DNA of 6,596 bases, taken from assembly GCA_030652635.1 (NCBI GenBank), contig JAUSPW010000026.1:1-6596 (forward strand). The letters are read 5' to 3'. Positions 1 to 5,218 of this stretch are shown here, piece after piece. The translations under genes and the position numbers were made by a program. The notes under the pieces are model-generated. The model worked only from the letters and a program-made list of their open reading frames with translations, ran no database searches and was not told the origin of the DNA. The DNA comes from Pseudohongiella sp. (GTDB taxonomy: Bacteria; Pseudomonadota; Gammaproteobacteria; Pseudomonadales; Pseudohongiellaceae). The stretch's first letter is position 1. Each line of letters starts with the position of its first letter.

Positions 1-260
1 CAGCCGGCGGTGTTGGGCAGAATGGTATATTTTTCCGGAGAAATCACGTCCAGCAAATTGGGCTCGCCCTTGTTTTGTCCCAGGTTTACCCGGCGAATGG
101 CCACGGTAATCATCTGTGCGCCACTTGCTACCAAGGCGTCCAGGTTTTGTTGGAAATCGCGATACTTACCGCTGCCAATAATTAACCGTGACTCGTAGGT
201 CTTGCCAGCAAGTACCAAGGGCTTGTTGATTGCTGGAGTCTGGACATTCTCGTTACCCAT
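1..260 (-). CDS. thiG: Thiazole synthase ThiG, N-terminal part (runs off the left edge)
   Basis: ThiG is the cytoplasmic TIM-barrel enzyme that forms the thiazole phosphate of thiamine from 1-deoxy-xylulose 5-phosphate, a glycine- or tyrosine-derived imine and the sulfur carried on ThiS thiocarboxylate. Only the first 86 codons lie in the window. The start is ATG at 260-258, with an AGGAAA ribosome binding site at 272-267 six bases upstream. Recognisable ThiG blocks are LIIGSGKYRD (about residues 26-35, first barrel strand and loop), the VAIRRVNL strand (53-60) and YTILPNTAG (78-86). The Schiff-base lysine lies beyond the edge and cannot be checked. The gene starts 27 bp after the thiS stop, so the two are almost certainly co-transcribed and their products are obligate partners. 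The visible reading frame is intact. Family assignment is secure. Confidence 0.95.
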   Translation of the reverse strand, partial: MGNENVQTPAINKPLVLAGKTYESRLIIGSGKYRDFQQNLDALVASGAQMITVAIRRVNLGQNKGEPNLLDVISPEKYTILPNTAG

Positions 261-287
261 AAAACGTTTCCTGTTTGTCAGTCAAAT

Positions 288-491
288 CTAGCCGCCGCCG
301 ATGGCGTGAACAATCTCAAGAACATCGCCGTTGTTGAGCGGCGTGCTGCTGTGCTGGCTGCGGGGCACAATACCAGCGTTCAACTCAACGGCAAGACGGC
401 CTTGTGTCATGTCGAGCTTTTCCAGCAGATTCAGAACGGTGCTGTGTTCCGGCAGTTCGACCGGATTGCCATTGACGTAAACGGTGATCAA
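288..491 (-). CDS. thiS: ThiS sulfur-carrier protein for thiazole biosynthesis
   Basis: This 67-residue ubiquitin-fold protein is adenylylated at its C-terminus by ThiF, converted to a thiocarboxylate, and donates sulfur to the ThiG reaction. The sequence shows the family hallmarks: a short beta-hairpin start (ITVYVNGNPVEL), an acidic, leucine-rich helix (VLNLLEKLDM), the NGDVLEIVHAIGGG block at about residues 54-67, and a C-terminal Gly-Gly that carries the thiocarboxylate. The length is typical for ThiS. The start codon is TTG (491-489), not ATG. It is chosen because an AAGGT ribosome binding site lies 8 bases upstream and because the resulting N-terminus fits the family, with no ATG or GTG nearby in frame. 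The gene lies 30 bp after the DUF423 gene and 27 bp before thiG, consistent with one transcript. No ThiF gene is visible in the window. Confidence 0.96.
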   Translation of the reverse strand: MITVYVNGNPVELPEHSTVLNLLEKLDMTQGRLAVELNAGIVPRSQHSSTPLNNGDVLEIVHAIGGG

Positions 492-499
492 TTTGTTTT

Positions 500-504
500 A
501 CCTT
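500..504 (-). promoter_or_regulatory. Ribosome binding site supporting the TTG start of thiS
   Basis: On the minus strand this reads AAGGT, eight bases before the TTG at 491-489. It decides in favour of this non-ATG start, since no ATG in the same frame gives a full-length ThiS. Confidence 0.6.
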
Positions 505-521
505 CGCTGAAATTGACAGGC

Positions 522-902
522 TCAGGCGCTGCGACCAAAAAACATGGCTGCTGCCAATAGTACCCAGCCCAGGATAAACCCGACACCGCCTATTGGGGTA
601 ATTGCGCCCAGCCAGCGAATCCCGCTCAGGCTGAGAATATACAAACTGCCGGAGAAGATGATAATCCCGACCAGGAATGACCAAGCACTGGCGCGCAACA
701 GGGCGGAGTCGCTGATTTGCATGCACAATAATCCAACGCCGAACATCGCAAGCGCGTGATACATCTGGTATTGAACACCGGTCTGGAAAATCGCCAGCAT
801 GTCAGGTGCGAGGCGGGCTTTGAGTCCGTGTGCTGCAAACGCGCCCAGTGCAACGGCCAAAAGGCCATTGATGGCAGCAATCCCGATAATCAGCATGGGC
901 AT
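522..902 (-). CDS. DUF423 family small integral membrane protein
   Basis: This 126-residue, strongly hydrophobic protein belongs to the DUF423 (YgdD-like) family of inner-membrane proteins, whose function is not established. It has four probable membrane segments, at about residues 4-24, 47-62, 71-91 and 97-121. Family-like motifs include GAFAAHGL (20-27), the FQTGVQYQMYHALA block (39-52), FSGSLY (83-88) and the ITPIGGVGFILGW stretch (101-113). The length is usual for the family. The start is ATG at 902-900, with a CAGGAG ribosome binding site at 914-909 six bases upstream. The product ends only 30 bp before thiS in the same orientation, so it probably heads a DUF423-thiS-thiG transcript. That placement might hint at a membrane role connected to thiamine or its precursors, but it is only context. 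Family assignment is good; function is unknown. Confidence 0.92.
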   Translation of the reverse strand: MPMLIIGIAAINGLLAVALGAFAAHGLKARLAPDMLAIFQTGVQYQMYHALAMFGVGLLCMQISDSALLRASAWSFLVGIIIFSGSLYILSLSGIRWLGAITPIGGVGFILGWVLLAAAMFFGRSA

Positions 903-951
903 AACAGACTCCTGAACGATTGTGTGTTTGAAATCTTAATGGGCGGTGCTG

Positions 952-986
952 TAATAAAAAAGCCGCTGCCAGAGACAGCGGCTTTT
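952..986 (-). terminator. Intrinsic terminator of rpoH
   Basis: An inverted repeat pairs 958-968 with 976-986. The GC-rich core is AGCCGCTG / CAGCGGCT, the loop is seven bases, and flanking A and T runs extend the stem. Read on the minus strand, the hairpin is followed by six T residues and then ATTA, a classic Rho-independent terminator 27 bp past the rpoH stop codon. The plus-strand reading has a shorter T run, and no plus-strand gene ends here, so its job is to end rpoH transcription and limit read-through into the DUF423-thiS-thiG unit. Confidence 0.9.
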
Positions 987-1012
987 GGTGAGCGGATTTT
1001 CCGGCGTGCCCG

Positions 1013-1891
1013 TTAGGCAGCGAGAATGGCTCCCTTGACCTTATTCATGGCATTCTGTTCCAGCTGCCGAATACGTTCAGCGGATACATTATATTTAGCC
1101 GCAAGATCATGCAGAGTGGCCTTCTCATCAGCCAGCCAGCGGCTGTTGATAATATCCCGGCTGCGTTCATCAAGTTGGCTCATAGCCATATGCAGATTGT
1201 TCGTCTGATTTTCTTCCCACTCAGTCTCTTCGATGTCTCGCGCCATGTCAGAGTTGTTATCTTCAAGAAAGTAGGCCGGTGCCAGATAGGCTTCTTCGTC
1301 ATCGGCATCAGCGTCTGCATCAAAGGCCATATCGTAGGAGGCCATACGACCTTCCATCTGACGCACCACAACCGTATCGACGCCAAGATCGTCCGCCATG
1401 GCCTGTGCTTCGTCATTATTTAACCAGCCGAGGCTCTTTTTGGAGCTGCGCAGGTTAAAGAACAATTTGCGCTGAGCTTTGGTTGTAGCGATTTTGACGA
1501 TGCGCCAGTTGCGCAGGATAAACTCGTGAATCTCAGCTTTGATCCAATGCACCGCAAACGATACCAGGCGCACACCCATATCCGGGTTAAAGCGCTTCAC
1601 CGCCTTCATCAGGCCAACGTTACCTTCCTGGATCAGATCGGACTGTGAAAGCCCATAACCTGAGTAACTGCGCGCCAGGTGCACAACAAAACGCAGATGA
1701 GCCAGAACCAGTTGGCGAGCCGCTTCCAGATCTTCCTCATGGAAGTAGCGGTTGGCCAGTTCGCGCTCTTGTTCCGCTGTCAGCACAGCGATACTGTTTA
1801 CTGATGTGATATAAGCAGATAAATCGCGACCCGGAACTGACGGGCCGGCAAGCTGCAAGCTCTTTCCTGTCATCATGGTTGCAACGCTCAT
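1013..1891 (-). CDS. rpoH: RNA polymerase heat-shock sigma factor RpoH (sigma-32)
   Basis: RpoH directs RNA polymerase to heat-shock promoters (chaperones, proteases). The protein is 292 residues from the ATG at 1891-1889. It carries region 1.2 (about 21-50), region 2 with HLRFVVHLARSYSGYG and DLIQEGNVGLMKAVKRFNP (64-103), and the SFAVHWIKAEIHEFILRNWRIVK block for promoter melting and -10 contact (111-133). It also carries the RpoH box QRKLFFNLR (140-148), which marks heat-shock sigmas, an acidic linker (about 191-200), and region 4 ending in the HTH LHDLAAKYNVSAERIRQLE (260-278). It is slightly longer than the 284-residue E. coli protein. An in-frame GTG at 1921 would add ten residues; ATG at 1876 or 1873 would give the N-terminus most like Pseudomonas. 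I chose 1891 because AGAGGA lies just upstream. It has its own 214-bp upstream region and a terminator, so it is probably expressed at least partly independently of ftsYEX. Confidence 0.96.
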   Translation of the reverse strand: MSVATMMTGKSLQLAGPSVPGRDLSAYITSVNSIAVLTAEQERELANRYFHEEDLEAARQLVLAHLRFVVHLARSYSGYGLSQSDLIQEGNVGLMKAVKRFNPDMGVRLVSFAVHWIKAEIHEFILRNWRIVKIATTKAQRKLFFNLRSSKKSLGWLNNDEAQAMADDLGVDTVVVRQMEGRMASYDMAFDADADADDEEAYLAPAYFLEDNNSDMARDIEETEWEENQTNNLHMAMSQLDERSRDIINSRWLADEKATLHDLAAKYNVSAERIRQLEQNAMNKVKGAILAA

Positions 1892-1894
1892 AAG

Positions 1895-1900
1895 TCCTCT
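1895..1900 (-). promoter_or_regulatory. Probable rpoH ribosome binding site
   Basis: The minus strand reads AGAGGA, with only three to four bases before the ATG at 1891-1889. This is close but usable spacing, and it is the main reason for choosing that start over the upstream GTG, which has a weaker AGGG four bases before it. The site lies inside a possible hairpin (1892-1915), discussed as a finding. Confidence 0.45.
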
Positions 1901-2008
1901 CAATTCAGGAACCTTGCTCACAAGGCCCTGTTAATCCAATGTTGTTCAAAGAGACCGTAGTCTACCACCATTTATTACATGAGTGATGGTCTGTGTCCAG
2001 TCATGGGT

Positions 2009-2037
2009 ATCACTAAGCTTGACGCATCTTGAGTCAA
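2009..2037 (-). promoter_or_regulatory. Candidate sigma-70 promoter upstream of rpoH
   Basis: The minus strand has TTGACT (2037-2032), five of six matches to the -35 consensus. A 17-base spacer leads to AGTGAT (2014-2009), only three of six matches to the -10 and lacking the important second-position A. It is a plausible housekeeping promoter but weakly supported. Confidence 0.25.
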
Positions 2038-2049
2038 CGTAATAAGTCC

Positions 2050-2078
2050 ACATTGTGGTGACATTCTGCGGTTTCAAG
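2050..2078 (-). promoter_or_regulatory. Candidate sigma-32-type promoter upstream of rpoH
   Basis: The minus strand reads CTTGAAA (2078-2072), an exact match to the sigma-32 -35 element. It is followed after 14 bases by CACAATGT (2057-2050), which matches the CCCCATNT -10 at five of seven fixed positions. The spacing falls within the usual 11-16 range. The match is by eye only. If real, it would make rpoH self-activating, which is not the E. coli arrangement. Confidence 0.3.
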
Positions 2079-2105
2079 TGCATGGGATAAAAAATTATCC
2101 TGGAA

Positions 2106-3098
2106 TCAATACTGGTTGAGATGCCGCGATACGGATAAACCGGCGCCAATCCAGCCCAAAATCATCCCGCCTGCGACCAACAGAAGACTGCTGACCAGGT
2201 CCATTCCAATAAACTGATACTGGTCTCCGTAAAAGGCCAGCAAGTTGTGTGCAGGACCTCGAAACACGCTCAACAAACCCTGCAAAAATATCCATGCCAG
2301 TGCTGCGCCAAACATGCCTTGCAAAGCGCCGCTGTATAAAAACGGCCGCGCGATAAACGAACGGGTGGCACCGATCAGTGTCATTACGCGAATCTCGGCA
2401 TTGCGTCCGGCGATATGGGTGCGAATGGCATTCCCGATGATAAACAGGACTGCCAGTGACAACACCAGTATCAGCGCAAAGACCATGCGGTCGGTCAGGC
2501 GCATCAAACTCTCCAGTCGCTCAATCCAGGCGGTATCCATCACAACTTGCTCAACGCCTTGCGAAGCCGCAAAGGCATCACGAATTTGAAGCGCCGTCTC
2601 GGCAAGCATATTGTTTGGGTGTACCTCGAGACTGGCAGGCAGTGGATTATTACCCAGGCTGCTAATGACGTCCCCCAGCCCTGACCAGGTGGTAAAGTCG
2701 GCTGCCGCCTGTTGCGAGGATACAAACTCTACGCGGTCAATAAGCGGGTGATTTTGCATGGCCTGTTGCAGGGTTTGCACGGAGTCCGCGGTGATGTCAG
2801 CCTCTAGGTAGAAGCTGATTCGGTTGGTATTTTGCAGACTGTCGCCAAACTGGGCCATGTTTTTGCCAGCAACGTACACCAAGGCCGGCAGCAGCAATGC
2901 AATCGCGACAACCACCAGGCTCATGAATGTATTGAGAGCTTGTGTTCGTAAGCTATTCAGCGCATCTGCACAGGCTTCGACATGTTGCTCCAGCCAACCG
3001 GTCAGCTTTTGGCGGGACGAACGTTCACGTTTGGCGCCAGTCTTACGATTAGGCGTGTTTTTTCCCGCAGAGGGATTGGGTCGCGATGAGCTGGACAT
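2106..3098 (-). CDS. ftsX: Cell-division ABC-type membrane protein FtsX
   Basis: FtsX is the inner-membrane partner of the ATPase FtsE. The FtsEX complex at the division septum recruits and activates periplasmic peptidoglycan hydrolase regulators. The 330-residue protein begins with a basic, Ser/Lys/Arg-rich cytoplasmic tail (1-33). It then shows a first membrane segment (about 56-78) and a periplasmic domain (about 79-203) containing ISFYLEADITADS and the NNPLPASLEVHP block. Three further membrane segments follow (about 205-226, 252-276 and 300-322). The IGATRSFIARPFLYSGALQG stretch (242-261) is the conserved cytoplasmic loop and third-segment region of FtsX. Length is close to the E. coli protein (about 350). 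The ATG overlaps the ftsE TGA by one base (TGATG), a sign of translational coupling. A GGAG site lies ten bases upstream, inside ftsE. No damage is visible. Confidence 0.96.
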   Translation of the reverse strand: MSSSSRPNPSAGKNTPNRKTGAKRERSSRQKLTGWLEQHVEACADALNSLRTQALNTFMSLVVVAIALLLPALVYVAGKNMAQFGDSLQNTNRISFYLEADITADSVQTLQQAMQNHPLIDRVEFVSSQQAAADFTTWSGLGDVISSLGNNPLPASLEVHPNNMLAETALQIRDAFAASQGVEQVVMDTAWIERLESLMRLTDRMVFALILVLSLAVLFIIGNAIRTHIAGRNAEIRVMTLIGATRSFIARPFLYSGALQGMFGAALAWIFLQGLLSVFRGPAHNLLAFYGDQYQFIGMDLVSSLLLVAGGMILGWIGAGLSVSRHLNQY

Positions 3099-3802
3099 CA
3101 GATGTCTGCTCCACGGCTGGGTGTGTCTCGACGACTCGGATGCATCTCATCCTTGACCAACACGCCCTGGTCCAAGGTCAAAATGCGATGGCGCAGGCGA
3201 GTTATCAGCGACAGGTCGTGACTGGCGATCAACATGGAAACGCCCACCTGATTAAACTGCTCGAACAGTAGCATGATCTCTGCTGCCAACTCTGGATCAA
3301 GATTGCCAGTAGGCTCGTCTGCTAACAGGATCTGAGGCCGATTCACCACCGCGCGCGCGATACCCACACGTTGCTGTTCGCCTCCCGACAAGGTAACGGG
3401 GTTCATCTTTTCTTTGTTGAGCAGGCCGACTTTATCCAGGGCTGCGCGCACACGCCGTGCAGCTTCGTGTTTGTCATATGCATCAATACGTAAAGGCAGC
3501 ATCACATTGTCGAAGACGCTGCGGTCGTAAAGTAACTGGTGATCCTGAAAGACCACACCAATGCGGCGACGATAAAACGGAATTTGAGCAGCAGAAAGGC
3601 GCAGAATATTGCGTGCGCCTACCACGATCTGTCCCTGGTCGGGCCGCTCGGTCAGCATGATCAGCTTTAGCAGGGTGCTTTTTCCCGCGCCAGAGCGGCC
3701 GGTCAAGAACGCCATGGCGCCTTGATCAAGTTCAAATGAAACCTGTTTCAGTGCTTGATGGCCACTGCCATAACGCTTGCTGACCTCATCAAAACGAATC
3801 AT
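3098..3802 (-). CDS. ftsE: Cell-division ATP-binding protein FtsE
   Basis: FtsE is the cytoplasmic ABC ATPase that drives conformational change in FtsX and so couples ATP use at the divisome to cell-wall hydrolysis. All nucleotide-binding motifs are present in its 234 residues: Walker A GRSGAGKST (35-43), Q-loop glutamine in VVFQDHQLL (Q86), signature LSGGEQQR (138-145), Walker B ILLADEP with catalytic Glu163, D-loop GNLD (166-169) and the H-loop His195. The RRRIGVVFQDHQLL and DEPTGNLDP sequences are typical of FtsE. The protein is about a dozen residues longer at the C-terminus than E. coli FtsE (222), ending in a polar HPSRRDTPSRGADI tail. The ATG overlaps the ftsY stop by four bases (ATGA), and the stop overlaps the ftsX start, so the three genes are one coupled unit. 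Confidence 0.97.
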   Translation of the reverse strand: MIRFDEVSKRYGSGHQALKQVSFELDQGAMAFLTGRSGAGKSTLLKLIMLTERPDQGQIVVGARNILRLSAAQIPFYRRRIGVVFQDHQLLYDRSVFDNVMLPLRIDAYDKHEAARRVRAALDKVGLLNKEKMNPVTLSGGEQQRVGIARAVVNRPQILLADEPTGNLDPELAAEIMLLFEQFNQVGVSMLIASHDLSLITRLRHRILTLDQGVLVKDEMHPSRRDTPSRGADI

Positions 3803-4992
3803 GGTGCGTTTTTGTTGGAGGATTGGCCAAACAGCGCGGCAACAAAGTCATCGGCATTAAAGGGTCGCAAATCCTCGGCTTGTTCACCGATACCTATAAA
3901 TCGGATGGGTAGCGCCAGTGTTTTTGCGATTGCGAAGACCATCCCGCCCTTAGCCGTGCCATCCAGTTTGGTCAGGCACAAACCGGTCAGGTTAACGGCT
4001 TTGTTGAAACTTTGAGCCTGATTGAGCGCGTTCTGCCCGGTTGTTGCATCCAATACCAGCATGACTTCATGCGGCAGGCTGTCATCGAGTTTTTTGAGCA
4101 CCCGCACAATTTTTTCGAGCTCTTGCATCAGGTTGGACTTGTTGTGCAGACGTCCAGCGGTGTCTGCGATTAACACATCCACGCCTTTTGCCTTGGCAGA
4201 TTGATAGGCATCAAAAATGACAGACGCGCTGTCTGCGCCAGACGCCTGCGCAACCACGGGCACCTGGTTGCGATCCCCCCATGCCTGCAATTGCTCAACC
4301 GCGGCTGCCCGGAACGTGTCACCGGCCGCCAGCATGACCTTTAACTTCTGATTCTGGAAGCGTCGGGCCAGCTTGCCAATCGTGGTGGTTTTACCCACCC
4401 CGTTAACGCCCACTACCAGGATGACGTAGGGTTTGCGTGCCGTGTCAATTACCAAGGGCACGCTACAAGGGGTCAACAGCTCGCGCAGTTCGGCTTGCAG
4501 TTGCGTCATTAAAGCGTCGGCATCGGTGAGCTGTTTGCGCTTGAGTCGGGCGGTCAATGAGGCGATTACCTGGTCGGTGGCCTCAATGCCGACATCCGCG
4601 CTGAGCAATTGCATTTCAATCTCTTCAAGCAATGCGGCATCGATCGTCTTACGGCCCTTAAGCAAGGCACCAAGACCTTCGGCAAGATTTTCGCGTGTGC
4701 GGCTAAGCCCCTGCTTCAGTCTGCTGAAGAACCCAAGCGCCGGCTTTGTCTCAGCTGAGGCGATTGAGGCTTCATCAACGGGGGGGAGATCAACGGGCGT
4801 GCGATCAACAAGAGCGTCATTAAAAGAGGCGTCAGGGGTAAAATCATCGACTTTCGTAACAACATCATGAGAAACCGGGTCTGCAGACTCAACAGTAGGG
4901 GCCACCGGCTCAGCAATCGTCTGCGTCGCCTGGATCGGCTCGCTGCCTTGATCGGGTGCATTGTTTTGACGTTTTTTGAGAAAGCTGAACAT
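3799..4992 (-). CDS. ftsY: Signal recognition particle receptor FtsY
   Basis: FtsY is the SRP-GTPase receptor that docks ribosome/SRP complexes at the inner membrane and passes them to the Sec translocon. The 397 residues comprise a short membrane-seeking start (MFSFLKKRQ), an acidic, low-complexity A domain (about 10-85), the N-domain helical bundle (about 86-180) beginning with GFFSRLKQGLSRTRENL, and the G domain. GTPase motifs are GVNGVGKT (195-202), DTFRAAA (225-231), DTAGR (277-281), TKLD (341-344) and GIGEQAEDLRPF (367-378). The A domain is shorter than in E. coli (497 residues in total), which is common outside the enterics. The ATG at 4992-4990 has only a weak GGA upstream, but the MFSFLKK start is characteristic of FtsY. 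It is first in the ftsY-ftsE-ftsX unit. A run of seven C in the coding strand (4786-4780) lies in the A domain. Confidence 0.97.
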   Translation of the reverse strand: MFSFLKKRQNNAPDQGSEPIQATQTIAEPVAPTVESADPVSHDVVTKVDDFTPDASFNDALVDRTPVDLPPVDEASIASAETKPALGFFSRLKQGLSRTRENLAEGLGALLKGRKTIDAALLEEIEMQLLSADVGIEATDQVIASLTARLKRKQLTDADALMTQLQAELRELLTPCSVPLVIDTARKPYVILVVGVNGVGKTTTIGKLARRFQNQKLKVMLAAGDTFRAAAVEQLQAWGDRNQVPVVAQASGADSASVIFDAYQSAKAKGVDVLIADTAGRLHNKSNLMQELEKIVRVLKKLDDSLPHEVMLVLDATTGQNALNQAQSFNKAVNLTGLCLTKLDGTAKGGMVFAIAKTLALPIRFIGIGEQAEDLRPFNADDFVAALFGQSSNKNAP

Positions 4993-5028
4993 TAAAAGTT
5001 ATCCGCAGTCTGGCAAATCAGGGCGCAC

Positions 5029-5058
5029 AGTCTAGCATTCTGACAGGCAACACGTCAT
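5029..5058 (-). promoter_or_regulatory. Candidate ftsY promoter (extended -10)
   Basis: The minus strand shows ATGACG (5058-5053, four of six to the -35 consensus), an 18-base spacer ending in TGC, and TAGACT (5034-5029, four of six to the -10 with an upstream TG). This would give a leader of roughly 30 bases before the ftsY ATG. It is a reasonable but weak match, read by eye. Confidence 0.3.
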
Positions 5059-5090
5059 GACTCGCTCGGGCCCAAAAAAACAAACTCTGT

Positions 5091-5104
5091 TATCCGGATA
5101 TATT
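5091..5104 (+). promoter_or_regulatory. Palindrome overlapping a -10-like hexamer in the ftsY/rsmD divergent region
   Basis: The 226-bp gap between the divergent ftsY and rsmD genes (4993-5218) contains a perfect 10-bp palindrome, TATCCGGATA (5091-5100). It is overlapped by TATATT (5099-5104), a five-of-six match to a plus-strand -10 element that could serve rsmD. The region upstream is an A-tract (5074-5080) and gives no good -35, so the promoter call is weak. No terminator, riboswitch or small gene is apparent elsewhere in the gap. Confidence 0.2.
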
Positions 5105-5218
5105 GCGCCTGCCAAAACGGGTGATGGCAACGTACAATTCCGGACTTTTGGTCTTATACAGTAATTGCAGAAACAAACCGTTGAGCAATAACAAACGCCT
5201 GACAGCAGGGTTCATTTC

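Larger units (their letters stand above)
1892..2105 (-). promoter_or_regulatory. rpoH leader and promoter region
   Basis: This 214-bp non-coding gap lies between the ftsX stop and the rpoH start. On the minus strand it holds, in order: an AT-rich hairpin GGATAA-TTTT-TTATCC (2100-2085) just after ftsX, without the T tail of a terminator; a CTTGAAA box (2078-2072); and the palindrome CCACA-A-TGTGG (2058-2048). These are followed by a TTGACT hexamer (2037-2032) with a weak AGTGAT 17 bases downstream (2014-2009), and a small hairpin with a UACG loop (1963-1952). No clear ftsX terminator is present, so read-through from ftsX is possible. I see no GAACTT-type sigma-E element. Individual promoter calls are tentative. 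Confidence 0.5.

Noticed and set aside
2085..2100. GGATAA-TTTT-TTATCC hairpin just after ftsX, considered as an ftsX terminator.
   Set aside because: The stem is AT-rich and short, and no T run follows it on the minus strand, so it does not meet the pattern of an intrinsic terminator.
1946..2149. A 67-codon minus-strand open frame spanning the ftsX-rpoH gap.
   Set aside because: It begins inside the ftsX 3' end in another frame, has no ribosome binding site, and its translation shows no family resemblance. It is better explained as a non-coding leader.
4433..4870. A 145-codon plus-strand open frame antisense to ftsY.
   Set aside because: The Ser/Arg-rich translation is what the antisense of an FtsY frame gives. 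ftsY itself is fully conserved through this stretch, and no independent start signal was seen.
4999..5007. TTATCCGCA, one mismatch from a DnaA box, just upstream of ftsY.
   Set aside because: A single near-match is expected several times by chance in a window this size, and there is no cluster or origin-like context.
4998..5096. The octamer GTTATCCG occurs twice (4998-5005 and 5089-5096) in the ftsY upstream region.
   Set aside because: Two copies of an 8-mer without regular spacing or further similarity are not enough to call a repeat element.
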